Assembly: GCA_947624175.1 (NCBI GenBank)
Contig: CANQJD010000007.1
Coordinates: forward strand, 1 to 36,857
Reading direction: 5' to 3'
From: an uncultured Bacilli bacterium
GTDB taxonomy: Bacteria > Bacillota_I > Bacilli_A > RF39 > UBA660
Length of the DNA: 36,857 bases
Part shown: in pieces, positions 26,681 through 36,792 of the stretch
Layout: each line of letters opens with the position of its first letter
How positions within the stretch are numbered: position 1 is the stretch's first letter
Translations under genes and position numbers: made by a program
Notes under the pieces: model-generated
The model's input: only the letters and a program-made list of their open reading frames with translations
What the model was told of the DNA's origin: nothing
Database searches by the model: none

Positions 26681-27766
26681 TTATTTTTCTTTTTTCTTTT
26701 TATCTTTGATTTTTTTGAAACTAATTTGTTTTTCAGTTATGATATTGGTCTTATTGATAAACCAGAATACAAGTGCTAGTAAAACTAAATAAACGCCAAT
26801 TCTAATATACCTATTGATGTGTTCATTCATTGTATAGAAAATAGAAGCCATAGCAAATAAGATATTCACTCCATAGATAATTAAAACCGTTGTTCGATGG
26901 GAAAACTTCATACCTAATAATTGATGATGTAAGTGTTGTTTATCAGCATCAGTTATTCGTTTATGATGTCCAATTCTTCGAATAATTGCAAATAAGGTAT
27001 CGAGGATTGGAATTGCAAGAATAAGAAGGGGAACAAATACTGATGTTAACACAGTTCCTTTAAATCCTAAAAGGGAAATAATTGAAATTATAAAGCCTAA
27101 GAATAAAGCCCCAGAATCTCCTGCAAATATTTTAGCTGGATAAAAATTATGAATAAGAAAACCTAATGTACTTCCGAGCATTATTAGGGTTAAAGTAAAT
27201 TCTAAATTCATTGTTCTGCCTTGAAGGAAACAAATAATTAGAATGGTCATAAAGAAAATTGAAGCAATTCCACCAGCTAAACCATCTAATCCATCAATTA
27301 AATTTATAATATTCATACAGGCAACTATAAATAAAATCGTAATTGGATAGGCAAGATAACCAAAGTTAATATAAATTCCAAAAACTGTTATATCACTTAA
27401 AAGGATTTCACCATAAAAAGCAATTACCAAGGCTGAGATTAACTGACCAACTAATTTTGCTTTAGCCGTTAAAGGATTTATATCATCAATTATACCAGTT
27501 AAAAGTATTATAAAACTTCCTATTAAAATTGAATTCATCTTAACTGTATTTTGAGCAAATAACATATATCCAACTAGAAAAGCAAAGAAAATTCCTAATC
27601 CTCCTAATCTAGGCATTGGTTTTGTATGAACCTTTCTTTCATTTGGAATATCAATTGCATTTACATGAAATGCTATTTTTTTTACAAAAATTATAGATAC
27701 TGCTGAAATTATTAAAGTAACTATAACAACCTTTAAAGAATATAAAAATGTATTACTAATCATCAT
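26681..27766 (-). CDS. tagO: Undecaprenyl-phosphate sugar-1-phosphate transferase (TagO/WecA/MraY family)
   Basis: DIPNERKVHTKPMPRLGGLGIF, GIIDDINPLTAKAKLVGQ, NIINLIDGLDGLAGG, KIFAGDSGALFLGF, ITDADKQHLHHQLL. Confidence 0.9.
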   Translation of the reverse strand: MMISNTFLYSLKVVIVTLIISAVSIIFVKKIAFHVNAIDIPNERKVHTKPMPRLGGLGIFFAFLVGYMLFAQNTVKMNSILIGSFIILLTGIIDDINPLTAKAKLVGQLISALVIAFYGEILLSDITVFGIYINFGYLAYPITILFIVACMNIINLIDGLDGLAGGIASIFFMTILIICFLQGRTMNLEFTLTLIMLGSTLGFLIHNFYPAKIFAGDSGALFLGFIISIISLLGFKGTVLTSVFVPLLILAIPILDTLFAIIRRIGHHKRITDADKQHLHHQLLGMKFSHRTTVLIIYGVNILFAMASIFYTMNEHINRYIRIGVYLVLLALVFWFINKTNIITEKQISFKKIKDKKKKEK

Positions 27767-28036
27767 AACCTCCAGAATAAATTGTATAAAATTCTTATCA
27801 GCATTTTGCTATGAATTTTCTCTACATAAAAAATTATAACATTTACCTAAAAAAAAAACTAGTCTTTTCGTGGACTTTTCAAGTCATATTTAAAATTAAA
27901 AACTAATTTCATTTATAAATAAGGAATATTTGTTACAAATTTATCTATTAAAAAATTTTTTTAATTTAACGAGAGAAAGAATAACGCAAAGTTTTTTATA
28001 TTTGAATTTGGTAGTAAATATAATTTCTAAATTGAT

Positions 28037-28084
28037 ATTCTTCCCCTCTATATATAATATACACGGAAATTTTTCGATTTGGAC
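28037..28084 (-). promoter_or_regulatory. Copy B of the conserved intergenic element
   Basis: Reverse complement GTCCAAATCGAAAAATTTCCGTGTATATTATATATAGAGGGGAAGAAT matches 7531-7575 (shared CAAATCGA..A.TTTCCGTGTATAT...GGAAGAAT). Confidence 0.6.
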
Positions 28085-28113
28085 TTTTTTAAGTGATTTT
28101 TTTGATATATTTT

Positions 28114-28142
28114 ACAAAAAAAAGTGAATTTTTCATCACTTT
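28114..28142 (-). terminator. Terminator of mreB/mbl
   Basis: Minus strand AAAGTGA-TGAAAAAT-TCACTTTTTTTT. Confidence 0.75.
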
Positions 28143-29121
28143 AATCTATTAAATATAAATTATCAAGCATAATTCCCGTTCCTTCAGCAACACTAGTTAA
28201 AGGACTTTCAGCAAGATAAATTGGTATTTGTAATTCATGTTCTAATAATTCCTTTAATCCTCCAATTAAAGAACCACCACCTGTTAAAATAGCACCATTT
28301 TCAATGATATCCGCAGATAATTCAGGAGGAGTATCTTCTAATACGGCTTTAGTTGCATCAACTATTTTGGAAATATCTTCATATAAAGCTTCTTCGATTT
28401 CAGCACTATTGATAGTAACAATACTAGGAAGTCCTGTTTCTAAATCCCTTCCCCGAACTTCCATCATAACATCATCGGAACTATCATAAACTGAACCAAT
28501 TTGATGTTTTATAATTTGAGAGGTTTTATCTCCAATTAATAATCGATATTTACTTTTTATATATTCTTTTATATCATTATCAAACACATTACCTGCAACT
28601 TTTAAGGACCTACTTACAACAATTCCACCAAGTGATAAAACAGCAATATCAGTTGTCCCTCCACCAATATCAATAACCATATTTCCATTTGGTTTACTAA
28701 TATCAAGACCTACTCCAATAGCTGCAGCCTTTGGCTCTTCTTCAAGATACACTTTCTTAGCTCCTAATTTTTCAGCAGCCTCACGAATAGCATTTTTTTC
28801 AACTGGAGTTGTATCTGCAGGACAACAGATAATTATTCTTGGCTTTTTAAACATTCCTCTAGCTTTTACTTTATTAACAAAATAATCAAGCATCATTTCC
28901 GTTATCTCAAAATCAGCAATAACTCCATCTTTCATAGGTTTAATGGCTCTAACTTTAAAAGGAGTTTTACCAAGCATTTGATTAGCAGCATCTCCAAAAG
29001 CAAGAGGTCTTTTTGTTTCCGTATCAATTGCAACAACACTTGGTTCATTCAAAACAATTCCTTGACCTTTTATATATATAAGAATATTTGCTGTTCCTAA
29101 ATCTATTCCTATGTCTTTCAT
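28141..29121 (-). CDS. mbl: MreB/Mbl-family bacterial actin
   Basis: MKDIGIDLGTANILIYIKGQGIVLNEPSVVA, EPKAAAIGVGLDI, NMVIDIGGGTTDIAVLSLGGIV, GAILTGGGSLIGGL. Position after SpoIIQ-like gene suggests Mbl. Confidence 0.93.
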   Translation of the reverse strand: MKDIGIDLGTANILIYIKGQGIVLNEPSVVAIDTETKRPLAFGDAANQMLGKTPFKVRAIKPMKDGVIADFEITEMMLDYFVNKVKARGMFKKPRIIICCPADTTPVEKNAIREAAEKLGAKKVYLEEEPKAAAIGVGLDISKPNGNMVIDIGGGTTDIAVLSLGGIVVSRSLKVAGNVFDNDIKEYIKSKYRLLIGDKTSQIIKHQIGSVYDSSDDVMMEVRGRDLETGLPSIVTINSAEIEEALYEDISKIVDATKAVLEDTPPELSADIIENGAILTGGGSLIGGLKELLEHELQIPIYLAESPLTSVAEGTGIMLDNLYLID

Positions 29122-29187
29122 AATTCACCTCAACTATATTATTCCCATAATCTACTAAATTATTTATAATATAAAAAAAGATGACTA

Positions 29188-29811
29188 TTATAAATCACCT
29201 AATTTTTGACCAATTACTTTAAGAGGGTCAACATTAATACCATTTTTATATATTTCTAAATGTAAATGATTACCTAAACTTTCATTGATTTTGTTAGTTC
29301 CACTTGTTCCAATTTTCATACCTTGAGTAACTGCTTCTCCTTTTTGAACACTTATTTCACTTAACCCAGCATATGATGACACAAATTCATTTTCATGTCT
29401 TATCTCAACAATTTTTCCTAGCAATTCGTCTTCTTTAATATCAATTACGGTTCCATCTAGAATAGCTACAACTTCAAAATTCTCTTCAGACGTATAATCA
29501 ACACCTGTATTTGGCATATAAGTATTATTATAATATACTAAAGATTCTCTTTGTCTATCAACATCATCTTCAGAGTTATAGAAATATCTTGCTATTTTAA
29601 CATCTTCTGCAACATAAGGATTATTAACTGTTACATCAACATTAACAACAGGAACCGTATTACCTAAAACTATTGAAGATACATAAGTTACATCTTTTAA
29701 AGAATCAGAACTATCAGCCTCAATCATTCTACTTGTAAAATATAATCCAAGAACTAATGTAAATATTAAAGAAATATATAAAACAGGAAATACAAATGGT
29801 TTTAATTTCAT
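29188..29811 (-). CDS. spoIIQ: SpoIIQ-like LytM/M23-domain protein with altered metal site
   Basis: Single N-terminal TM; NTGVDYTSEENFEVVAILDGTVIDIKEDELLGKIVEIRHENEFVSSYAGL...GNHLHLEIYKNGINVDPL; located directly upstream of mbl as in Bacillus-type synteny. Confidence 0.75.
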   Translation of the reverse strand: MKLKPFVFPVLYISLIFTLVLGLYFTSRMIEADSSDSLKDVTYVSSIVLGNTVPVVNVDVTVNNPYVAEDVKIARYFYNSEDDVDRQRESLVYYNNTYMPNTGVDYTSEENFEVVAILDGTVIDIKEDELLGKIVEIRHENEFVSSYAGLSEISVQKGEAVTQGMKIGTSGTNKINESLGNHLHLEIYKNGINVDPLKVIGQKLGDL

Positions 29812-29861
29812 AAAATCACCTCATTTAAAGTATTTCCTGTTAAGATTTTTTTATACATTTT

Positions 29862-30053
29862 TTAAAATAATTTTAAATAGATAAAGTCATAAATAAAATT
29901 AGTTACTAAGTATATAATAGATAATAGCATTAGAAAATAAGCAACTCGAGCTTTAACAACTTGTCCCTTTTTGAAAATAGCATTAATGTTTAATCCATCC
30001 ATAGCCCAAGTTGTTATAATTGTAACTAAAACATATAATACAAACTTAGTCAT
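29862..30053 (-). CDS. DUF1146 (YwzB-like) small membrane protein
   Basis: WAMDGLNINAIFKKGQVVKARVAYFLMLLSIIYLVTNFIYDFI; start ATG 30053 overlaps the rpiB stop. Confidence 0.8.
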   Translation of the reverse strand: MTKFVLYVLVTIITTWAMDGLNINAIFKKGQVVKARVAYFLMLLSIIYLVTNFIYDFIYLKLF

Positions 30054-30510
30054 GATAACTACCTTCAATCTCTTTTATTTTATTATTTCTTCTTATATGT
30101 CTTTCTAAATTAGTAAACTCAGTTGTTATGAATGTCTCAACTATACTAATAGCTTCTTTTAAGGAAGTATCACCAGAAATCGCAACTGCATTAGTATTAT
30201 TATCAAGTCTTGTATATCTTGCTTCAAGAGCATTATTACATTTAGCACAGTAAACACCTTTAACTTTATTTAATGCTATTGATATTCCAATACCACTTCC
30301 ACAGATACCAACTCCAAAATCAATACTTTTATCTTGAAGCTCTCTACCTAATAATTTAGCATAATCAGGATAATCACAAGAATCTTTAGAGTTAGTACCA
30401 TAATCAACAACTTCTAATACTTTTTCATGATGTTTGAAATACTTAATAAGTTCTTCTTTTAACTCATAACCACGATGGTCAGATGCAAAACCTAATTTTA
30501 TCTTTTCCAA
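30046..30510 (-). CDS. rpiB: Ribose-5-phosphate isomerase B (RpiB/LacAB family)
   Basis: KLGFASDHRGYELKEEL, CDYPDYAKLLGREL, GVGICGSGIGISIALNKVKGVYCAKC, RLDNNTNAVAISG. Confidence 0.93.
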   Translation of the reverse strand: MEKIKLGFASDHRGYELKEELIKYFKHHEKVLEVVDYGTNSKDSCDYPDYAKLLGRELQDKSIDFGVGICGSGIGISIALNKVKGVYCAKCNNALEARYTRLDNNTNAVAISGDTSLKEAISIVETFITTEFTNLERHIRRNNKIKEIEGSYHD

Positions 30511-30592
30511 CTTTCATCACCACACATAATATACCATTTTTGTTTAAAAAAAGCAACTAGTAATAGTATGCTAATTTTGGATAATTTATAAC

Positions 30593-31783
30593 TTATTTTT
30601 TTAATAACCAATCTAAAACATTCATTTTTCTTATTCCATTATAATCAACTTCTGGGTCTATATCCATGGTTAAAAGATATTTTGGATAATGGTCATTTAT
30701 TGTTTCTAAGGCTCCCAATTCTCTTTCTAAAGTTTTGGAATCTCTTACAGAATAAGCAACTTGAATATAAGTCGTTCCTTCTTTATTCATAGCAACAAAA
30801 TCTACTTCTTTATCCTCATTTTTTCCTATATAAACTTTATAACCTCTTCTTATTAATTCTAAATAAACTATATTTTCTAATATATGACCTAAATCTATAT
30901 TCTTCCGTCCTAAAAGAGCATACCTCATTGCAACATCAGTAGCATAATATTTATCACTTGTTTGTAAATATTGTTTTCCTTTTATATCATATCTTGATAC
31001 TTTATTAAACATATAACTTTCCGTTAAGGCTTCTAAATAATTTTCTACTGTATGAACGGATATACTTCTCCCATTAGATGTTAAGGTATCGGCTATTTTT
31101 TTAACTGATAAAGTTGAACCAATAGTTGAAAACAAAAACTCAGTGATACTTTTTAAGATACTAGAATCTGTTATTTTCTTTCTTGCTAATATATCTTTTA
31201 CAATTATTGTATTATATAAACTATCTAAATATTCATCAATTTGATCACTATCATTCAAGTTTAAAGTATAAGGAAATGAACTATTGTTAATATAATTTAA
31301 ATATAATTTTTCTAAATTCTCTTCTTGGTAATATTCTTTATATTCTTTAAATGATAAAGGTAACATTTTTATTTCTATATATCTTCCTGAAAGTAAGGTT
31401 GCAAGTTCTCCTGATAAAAGGTAAGCATTTGAACCAGTTATATATACATCAATATTTTTCTTTATATATAAACCATCAACAGCCTTTTGAAATTCTGAAA
31501 TATTTTGAACTTCATCTAAAAACACATAATATTTACTATTATCTTTTACTTTATTTTTTACATAATCATATAATTCTTTATAATTGTTAAATTCATTTTC
31601 AGGGGACTCTAAATTTAATGATATTATATGGCTATCTTTAATTCCTTCTTCTTTTAAATAATTAATATATAATTCAAATAGAGTTGACTTTCCACATCTT
31701 CTTATACCAGTTACTACTTTAATTACATCTTTATCTTTCCATGATTTTAATTTTTCTAAATATTCTTTTCTTTCTAACATCAA
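30593..31783 (-). CDS. AAA_14/DUF4143-family ATPase
   Basis: KVVTGIRRCGKSTLFELYI (Walker A), YYVFLDEVQNISEFQKAVDGLY (Walker B), ITGSNAYLLSGELATLLSGRYIEIKMLPLSFKEY, ENIVYLELIRRGYKVYIGKNEDKEVDFVA. Confidence 0.92.
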   Translation of the reverse strand: MMLERKEYLEKLKSWKDKDVIKVVTGIRRCGKSTLFELYINYLKEEGIKDSHIISLNLESPENEFNNYKELYDYVKNKVKDNSKYYVFLDEVQNISEFQKAVDGLYIKKNIDVYITGSNAYLLSGELATLLSGRYIEIKMLPLSFKEYKEYYQEENLEKLYLNYINNSSFPYTLNLNDSDQIDEYLDSLYNTIIVKDILARKKITDSSILKSITEFLFSTIGSTLSVKKIADTLTSNGRSISVHTVENYLEALTESYMFNKVSRYDIKGKQYLQTSDKYYATDVAMRYALLGRKNIDLGHILENIVYLELIRRGYKVYIGKNEDKEVDFVAMNKEGTTYIQVAYSVRDSKTLERELGALETINDHYPKYLLTMDIDPEVDYNGIRKMNVLDWLLKK

Positions 31784-31841
31784 ATCGCCTCATATACATT
31801 ATACTAAACTTTAAATAAATTTGCAATAGAATGCAAACTTT

Positions 31842-32135
31842 TTATATTTTTCGATAAAATTTGCAATCAATTTTATTTTTTAAATATAACTCCATTTCAT
31901 TTAATTTCTCTTTTTCAATATCAACAATCTCTATAAATAAATTATTTTTTAAATAAATAACATTATCTAATAATAATTCATAAATATCTTTATTAATATT
32001 ATTTTCAACCATTAATAAATCATAACAAGCCGATACTATCATATAGTACTTATGCCAATTATGATAATTTTTTTCTTTTAAATATTCTTCTTTTACAACT
32101 TTAATTTTTATTTTTAAATTATTAATATCAAACAT
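31842..32135 (-). CDS. Hypothetical protein, about 97 aa
   Basis: ORF track; start moved to MFDINNLK at 32135, preceded by AGGAGG. Confidence 0.5.
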   Translation of the reverse strand: MFDINNLKIKIKVVKEEYLKEKNYHNWHKYYMIVSACYDLLMVENNINKDIYELLLDNVIYLKNNLFIEIVDIEKEKLNEMELYLKNKIDCKFYRKI

Positions 32136-32164
32136 TTTAAAACCTCCTTGCAATAAAAAAAGAC

Positions 32165-32374
32165 TTATTCGCCTTTTTCAAATCCATATTTTTTATTGAA
32201 CTTGTCAACTCGTCCTGCACGTGATGCTCTAGTTTGTTTTCCTGTATAGAATGGATGACATTTAGAACATACTTCTACATTGATTTCTGGTCTTGTAGAA
32301 ACAGCTTTAAAAGTTTCACCACAAGCACAAGTTACAGTAACTTCATAATTTTTAGGATGGATATCTTTTTTCAT
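32165..32374 (-). CDS. rpmE: 50S ribosomal protein L31 (zinc-binding form)
   Basis: [47 protein letters not shown]; CxC...CxxC zinc ligands; start moved to 32374. Confidence 0.96.
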   Translation of the reverse strand: MKKDIHPKNYEVTVTCACGETFKAVSTRPEINVEVCSKCHPFYTGKQTRASRAGRVDKFNKKYGFEKGE

Positions 32375-32623
32375 CTTATCTCCTTTCGCCATGACAATCA
32401 GTCATAGTAATAAACATTTCTTATGTAGTATATCAAAGTTTTCTTTAAAAATCAAGCATTTTTTTGCACTAATACCTATATTTTCAAGGTTTTAGATAGT
32501 TTATTCTATGTAAATATCTTTATTTTATTATACTTCTATAATTAAAAGAGATGAAAAAATTTAATTCTTCAATCTCTCTAATGTAAAATTGATAACAAAT
32601 ATCAATATTTTTTATTACTAATG

Positions 32624-32887
32624 TTATTTACCTTTTGATGATTGTTCAAGTAAACCATTATCTTCTAATATTTTTTTTATATTTTCCATATTAGAATATT
32701 TAACAAAATACGGATAATTTTCACCATCTTGTTCCATAGCCTTAGCTATCAAAGTATTAAATGCTTGATATTGCTGTGCTAATAAACTTAATGTTTCCTT
32801 ACATTCCGAATAATCTTCTCCATATTTAGATAAACTCCTAACTAAATTACTCATTGATACATCTAGTTTTTCTAATGCTTCTTTCAT
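32624..32887 (-). CDS. Hypothetical protein, 87 aa
   Basis: ORF track, RBS AGGAGGTAC; no recognised family. Confidence 0.55.
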   Translation of the reverse strand: MKEALEKLDVSMSNLVRSLSKYGEDYSECKETLSLLAQQYQAFNTLIAKAMEQDGENYPYFVKYSNMENIKKILEDNGLLEQSSKGK

Positions 32888-32968
32888 TTAAGTACCTCCT
32901 ATATATATCATATCACATTTTCGTAAATTACAAAATATTATTTATTGCTTTTCTATCTTTATAACTTT

Positions 32969-33817
32969 TTAAATTTTTTTAGTATATACTTTTTCTTTTT
33001 CCTTTTCTTGTTCTTCTTCTTCAAGTTTCTTTATAATTTTAGGAATTCTATCTTGAGCCCATTCAAATTTAATTGGAAACTCAACATCTCCTTCTTTATT
33101 TGCTAACTTATCAACTATATTCCTATTTAAACTATCATAATAATATTCTTCTATAGAAGGTAAAGGATATTTTTCTTCTTTAACCATTCTATAAACATTT
33201 ATTTCTTTATCTTTTTCTTTATAATTATCAACATACCATTTCTCTTTGTGAAGTTCATTTCTATTAACACTATTATTATCTATCTTCTCTGAACTAACAA
33301 GAGGTATTTCAGTTATTTCAAATTCTTGTTCTTTTTCTTTACATAAAGAAAGTAATTTTTGTTTTTCCTTTCTAGTTTTCCTTAATAGATTTTCATAATA
33401 TTTTACATACTTATCTAATGTTTTATTTGAACCCAACAAAGCATTTATGCTTATATTTGTTATTACAAAATCGCCAAGAACAAGTCCTAAAAACTTTAAA
33501 AGATTAGGAATAGTAAATATACTAGATTTTATATTCATACATATAGTCAAAATAATAATTCCTATCAATAAAATTAAAAAAACTTTTTGTTTAATAGATT
33601 TATTCGTTTCTTTTTTATCATTTAAATCTATAATTCTTTGTTTGTAATCTTCTTCTTCTTCCTGTTTTTCATATATTTCATTTAAACGAGCAATATATTC
33701 TAAAAAATTTACTTTAGAATTTACTTTTAACAATCTTGAAAAATTACCATCCCTATCAAAAACGGCATGTAAATTGTCTGGTAATGATATTCCAGTTGTT
33801 ATTTTGGCTTTTTTCAT
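32969..33817 (-). CDS. Hypothetical membrane protein, about 282 aa
   Basis: Two TM helices (VFLILLIGIIILTICMNI; LLKFLGLVLGDFVITNISINALLG) with charged tails; start MKKAKITTG at 33817 with AAGGAG RBS. Confidence 0.6.
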   Translation of the reverse strand: MKKAKITTGISLPDNLHAVFDRDGNFSRLLKVNSKVNFLEYIARLNEIYEKQEEEEDYKQRIIDLNDKKETNKSIKQKVFLILLIGIIILTICMNIKSSIFTIPNLLKFLGLVLGDFVITNISINALLGSNKTLDKYVKYYENLLRKTRKEKQKLLSLCKEKEQEFEITEIPLVSSEKIDNNSVNRNELHKEKWYVDNYKEKDKEINVYRMVKEEKYPLPSIEEYYYDSLNRNIVDKLANKEGDVEFPIKFEWAQDRIPKIIKKLEEEEQEKEKEKVYTKKI

Positions 33818-33897
33818 AATTAAACTCCTTATCAAATTAATTATATAAAAATATTTTTGTCTTTTCAACACACTTTACATATTTTGATAAGTAACTT

Positions 33898-34620
33898 TTA
33901 GATAGTTTTTTCTATCTTTTTTATAACTTCTAAAGCAATTTTTAAATAACCTCTACTAGTTAAATGATAGTCTTTTTCATTAGGTAGATAACTTTTATCT
34001 TTATTAATTGTATTATATATATCAACATAAGTTACTTCATATTTATCAGCTAAACTTTGGTATTTATCTTTTAAATAAGCAAATATTTCTTGCATTTCTT
34101 TATCATTATTATTATAAGGATTATAGTAACCAACTAAAACTATCTTGGTTTTAGATAAGGAAGTAATAGTTTTTAATAATTTATCCATATTCGAGGACAT
34201 CTTATCAAGTTCAACTTTAACTTCTTCAAAATCTTTATTTTTATAATTGTTTAAAACTTCAACTAATTCATCCATTCCAATTGCAATTGTTACTAAATCA
34301 GCTTCTCTTAGTTCTTTCTTGATATTATAAGTTTTATCATCATACATAATTTCTTTATCATCATTAATATCATCTAAAAGTTCTAATATAGTATATTTGT
34401 TTTTAGAATAATAAGCATTGTATTTATGTAACATATCATTGTTTTCTAAATAAGATTTAATATAATCATTATAACCATAACTATGATTGCCATAGGAATT
34501 AATTCCTTCATTGATAGAATCACCTAAAGACATATAATCAATTAAGTCATTATCATTTGCTTTATAAATTATAAATACTAACAAAAATATAAAAATAACT
34601 GCTATAATTATTTTTTTCAT
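33898..34620 (-). CDS. SGNH/GDSL-family hydrolase with N-terminal membrane anchor
   Basis: YMSLGDSINEGINSYG (GDS block), VTIAIGMDELVE, VLVGYYNPY, YLPNEKDYHLTSRGYLKIA (DxxH-like block). Confidence 0.85.
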   Translation of the reverse strand: MKKIIIAVIFIFLLVFIIYKANDNDLIDYMSLGDSINEGINSYGNHSYGYNDYIKSYLENNDMLHKYNAYYSKNKYTILELLDDINDDKEIMYDDKTYNIKKELREADLVTIAIGMDELVEVLNNYKNKDFEEVKVELDKMSSNMDKLLKTITSLSKTKIVLVGYYNPYNNNDKEMQEIFAYLKDKYQSLADKYEVTYVDIYNTINKDKSYLPNEKDYHLTSRGYLKIALEVIKKIEKTI

Positions 34621-34657
34621 TTGTAGTCCTCCAAAATAAAAGATTAAAGATAATTTA

Positions 34658-35911
34658 TTATATTTCTTTAATCTCTATTTTAGCACCTACATTTGTCAAT
34701 TTTTCTACTATTTCCTCGTATCCTCTCAAAAGATGTTCAATATTTTGAATTTCTGATTCCCCATCAGCAATTAAAGAGGCAACGAGTAGGGAAGCACCAG
34801 CCCGAAGGTCAGTTGCTTTAACTGTTTTTCCTTTTAATTTAGTTGGTCCACTTATTTCAATGATCTTGCCATCTTCATGAATACTAGCACCCATTTTGTT
34901 TAAATAAGGAACATTCATAAATCTATTTTCATAGATATTCTCGCTTAAATGACTTAACCCTTTGGCTTGAGTGAGTAGGGTAGTGAAAGGTTGTTGTAAG
35001 TCTGTTGCAAAACCAGGATACTCATGGGTTTCAATATCGGTTGCTTTTAATTTATTTTGACTATCTATAATTAAATAATCGGAATGGATTTCTAGATTTG
35101 CACCCATTTCTTGGAGTTTATCAGTTAAGGCTTTGATATGTTCTGGAATAATGTTATCAATTTTTAAATAATTTCCTAATAAAGCTCCGATTATTGTATA
35201 AGTTCCAGCCTCGATTCTATCTGGGATTATATCATGATTAGTTCCACTTAAACTTTCTACTCCTTCTATGGTAATAGTCGTCGTTCCAGCGCCTTCTATT
35301 TTAGCTCCCATTTTGGTTAACATATCAATAAGATCCGTTATTTCAGGTTCCCTAGCTGCATTTGTAATCACGGTTTCACCTTTAGCAAGAACACCTACTA
35401 AAATAGCATTAACAGTTGCTCCAACACTTGGCATATCAAGAGGAATATGAGCACCTTTTAACTCATCAGCTTCCATTTTAAATAAACAACCATCTTCTGT
35501 AATTTTAGCACCAAGCAATCTAAAGGCTTTTAAGGTTTGGTCAATAGGCCTTGAGCCAATTTGACAACCACCGGGAAAATACATTTCAACATGTTTAAAT
35601 CTAGCCAAAAGAACTGCCATGAAATAGTAAGAAGCCCGAAGTTTATTGGATAATTCTTCTGGAATTGGTTTATTTTCTAAATTAGTTGTATCTATTAAAA
35701 TTGAACCACTGGCTCTTTTAACATCAACATTCAAATATTCTAAAGTTTTTTCTAAAACATCAATATCTAAAATATCAGGAATATTGCAAATTGTTGTCGT
35801 ACCTGTTGATAGTAAAGTCGCAGGAATTAAAGCAACTGCACTATTTTTAGCCCCACTTATTCGAATACTACCTGTTAATTTCTGATTTCCTGTTACTTGT
35901 AATACTTTCAT
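34658..35911 (-). CDS. murA: UDP-N-acetylglucosamine 1-carboxyvinyltransferase
   Basis: ISGAKNSAVALIPATLL, YFPGGCQIGSRPIDQTLKAFRLLGA, PDRIEAGTYTIIGALLG, ATDLRAGASLLVASLIADGES. Confidence 0.96.
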   Translation of the reverse strand: MKVLQVTGNQKLTGSIRISGAKNSAVALIPATLLSTGTTTICNIPDILDIDVLEKTLEYLNVDVKRASGSILIDTTNLENKPIPEELSNKLRASYYFMAVLLARFKHVEMYFPGGCQIGSRPIDQTLKAFRLLGAKITEDGCLFKMEADELKGAHIPLDMPSVGATVNAILVGVLAKGETVITNAAREPEITDLIDMLTKMGAKIEGAGTTTITIEGVESLSGTNHDIIPDRIEAGTYTIIGALLGNYLKIDNIIPEHIKALTDKLQEMGANLEIHSDYLIIDSQNKLKATDIETHEYPGFATDLQQPFTTLLTQAKGLSHLSENIYENRFMNVPYLNKMGASIHEDGKIIEISGPTKLKGKTVKATDLRAGASLLVASLIADGESEIQNIEHLLRGYEEIVEKLTNVGAKIEIKEI

Positions 35912-35939
35912 TATAAATCACCACTATATTTTATTTGTT

Positions 35940-36776
35940 TTACTTATTTATGTTAATTTTTTCGCGGACAACATCTTTAATTGCTTGGAATCCAGCTCCA
36001 ATTATTTTTCTTGGATCAATTACATCAGGATTTTCTTTAATAAAGTTTCTAACAGCTTTACTCCAACTATCTTGAATATCTGAATTTATATTAATTTTTG
36101 TAATACCTGCTTCTTTGCATTTTTTTAAAGTTTCAATTGAAAGACCACTTCCACCATGTAAAACTAATGGTTTATCAATTTCATTATATAAATTTTCGAT
36201 TAGTTTGTAATCAATATTAAGTTTTCCTTTGTAAATACCATGAACAGTTCCAACACTAGCTGCAACAGCATCAATTCCGGTATCTTTTACAAAATTCTTG
36301 CAATCTTCAAGGTTAGTATTTGTACCTAATTGTAAACTATCACCACTTATTTGACCCATTGAACCAATCTCGGCTTCAACTGAAACATCATTATTTTTAG
36401 CATAACGAACAACTTCACTTACTTTCTCGACATTTTCTTGATAAGGTTTCTTGGACATATCTAACATAACGGAATTAAATCCAGCATCAATTGCTCTTAT
36501 ACAACTTTCAACACTTGAACCATGATCTAAATGTAAGCAGACATCAGTTTTTATTTCTAAATCGGTTATTAAACTATATACTAAAGAAGCAACAACATCA
36601 TAGCCACCCATATATTTAATAGCACTTTCTGAAACACCTAAAATAACTGGTGTTTTTAACTCATTACATTCTTCTAAAATACATTTTGCCCATTCTAAAT
36701 TATTAATATTAAAATGAAAAACTACTTCTTTTTTCTTTTTTGCATTACTAAGCATTTTTTTACTATTAACTAACAT
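35940..36776 (-). CDS. fba: Class II fructose-bisphosphate aldolase family
   Basis: HFNINNLEWAKCILEECNE, DVCLHLDHGSSVESCIRAIDAGFNSVMLDMSKKPYQENVEKVSEVV, VHGIYKGKLNIDYKLI, LVLHGGSGLSIETLKKC, KININSDIQ. Confidence 0.92.
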   Translation of the reverse strand: MLVNSKKMLSNAKKKKEVVFHFNINNLEWAKCILEECNELKTPVILGVSESAIKYMGGYDVVASLVYSLITDLEIKTDVCLHLDHGSSVESCIRAIDAGFNSVMLDMSKKPYQENVEKVSEVVRYAKNNDVSVEAEIGSMGQISGDSLQLGTNTNLEDCKNFVKDTGIDAVAASVGTVHGIYKGKLNIDYKLIENLYNEIDKPLVLHGGSGLSIETLKKCKEAGITKININSDIQDSWSKAVRNFIKENPDVIDPRKIIGAGFQAIKDVVREKININK

Positions 36777-36792
36777 AAAATCACCCACTTAA

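Noticed and set aside
27930-28127. Plus-strand ORF in the mbl-tagO spacer
   Set aside because: AT-rich low-complexity translation, no RBS, and it overlaps the mbl terminator.
28304-28489. Plus-strand ORF inside mreB/mbl
   Set aside because: Antisense shadow ORF in a strongly conserved gene.
35268-35885. Two plus-strand ORFs inside murA
   Set aside because: Antisense shadow ORFs with no RBS or family motif.
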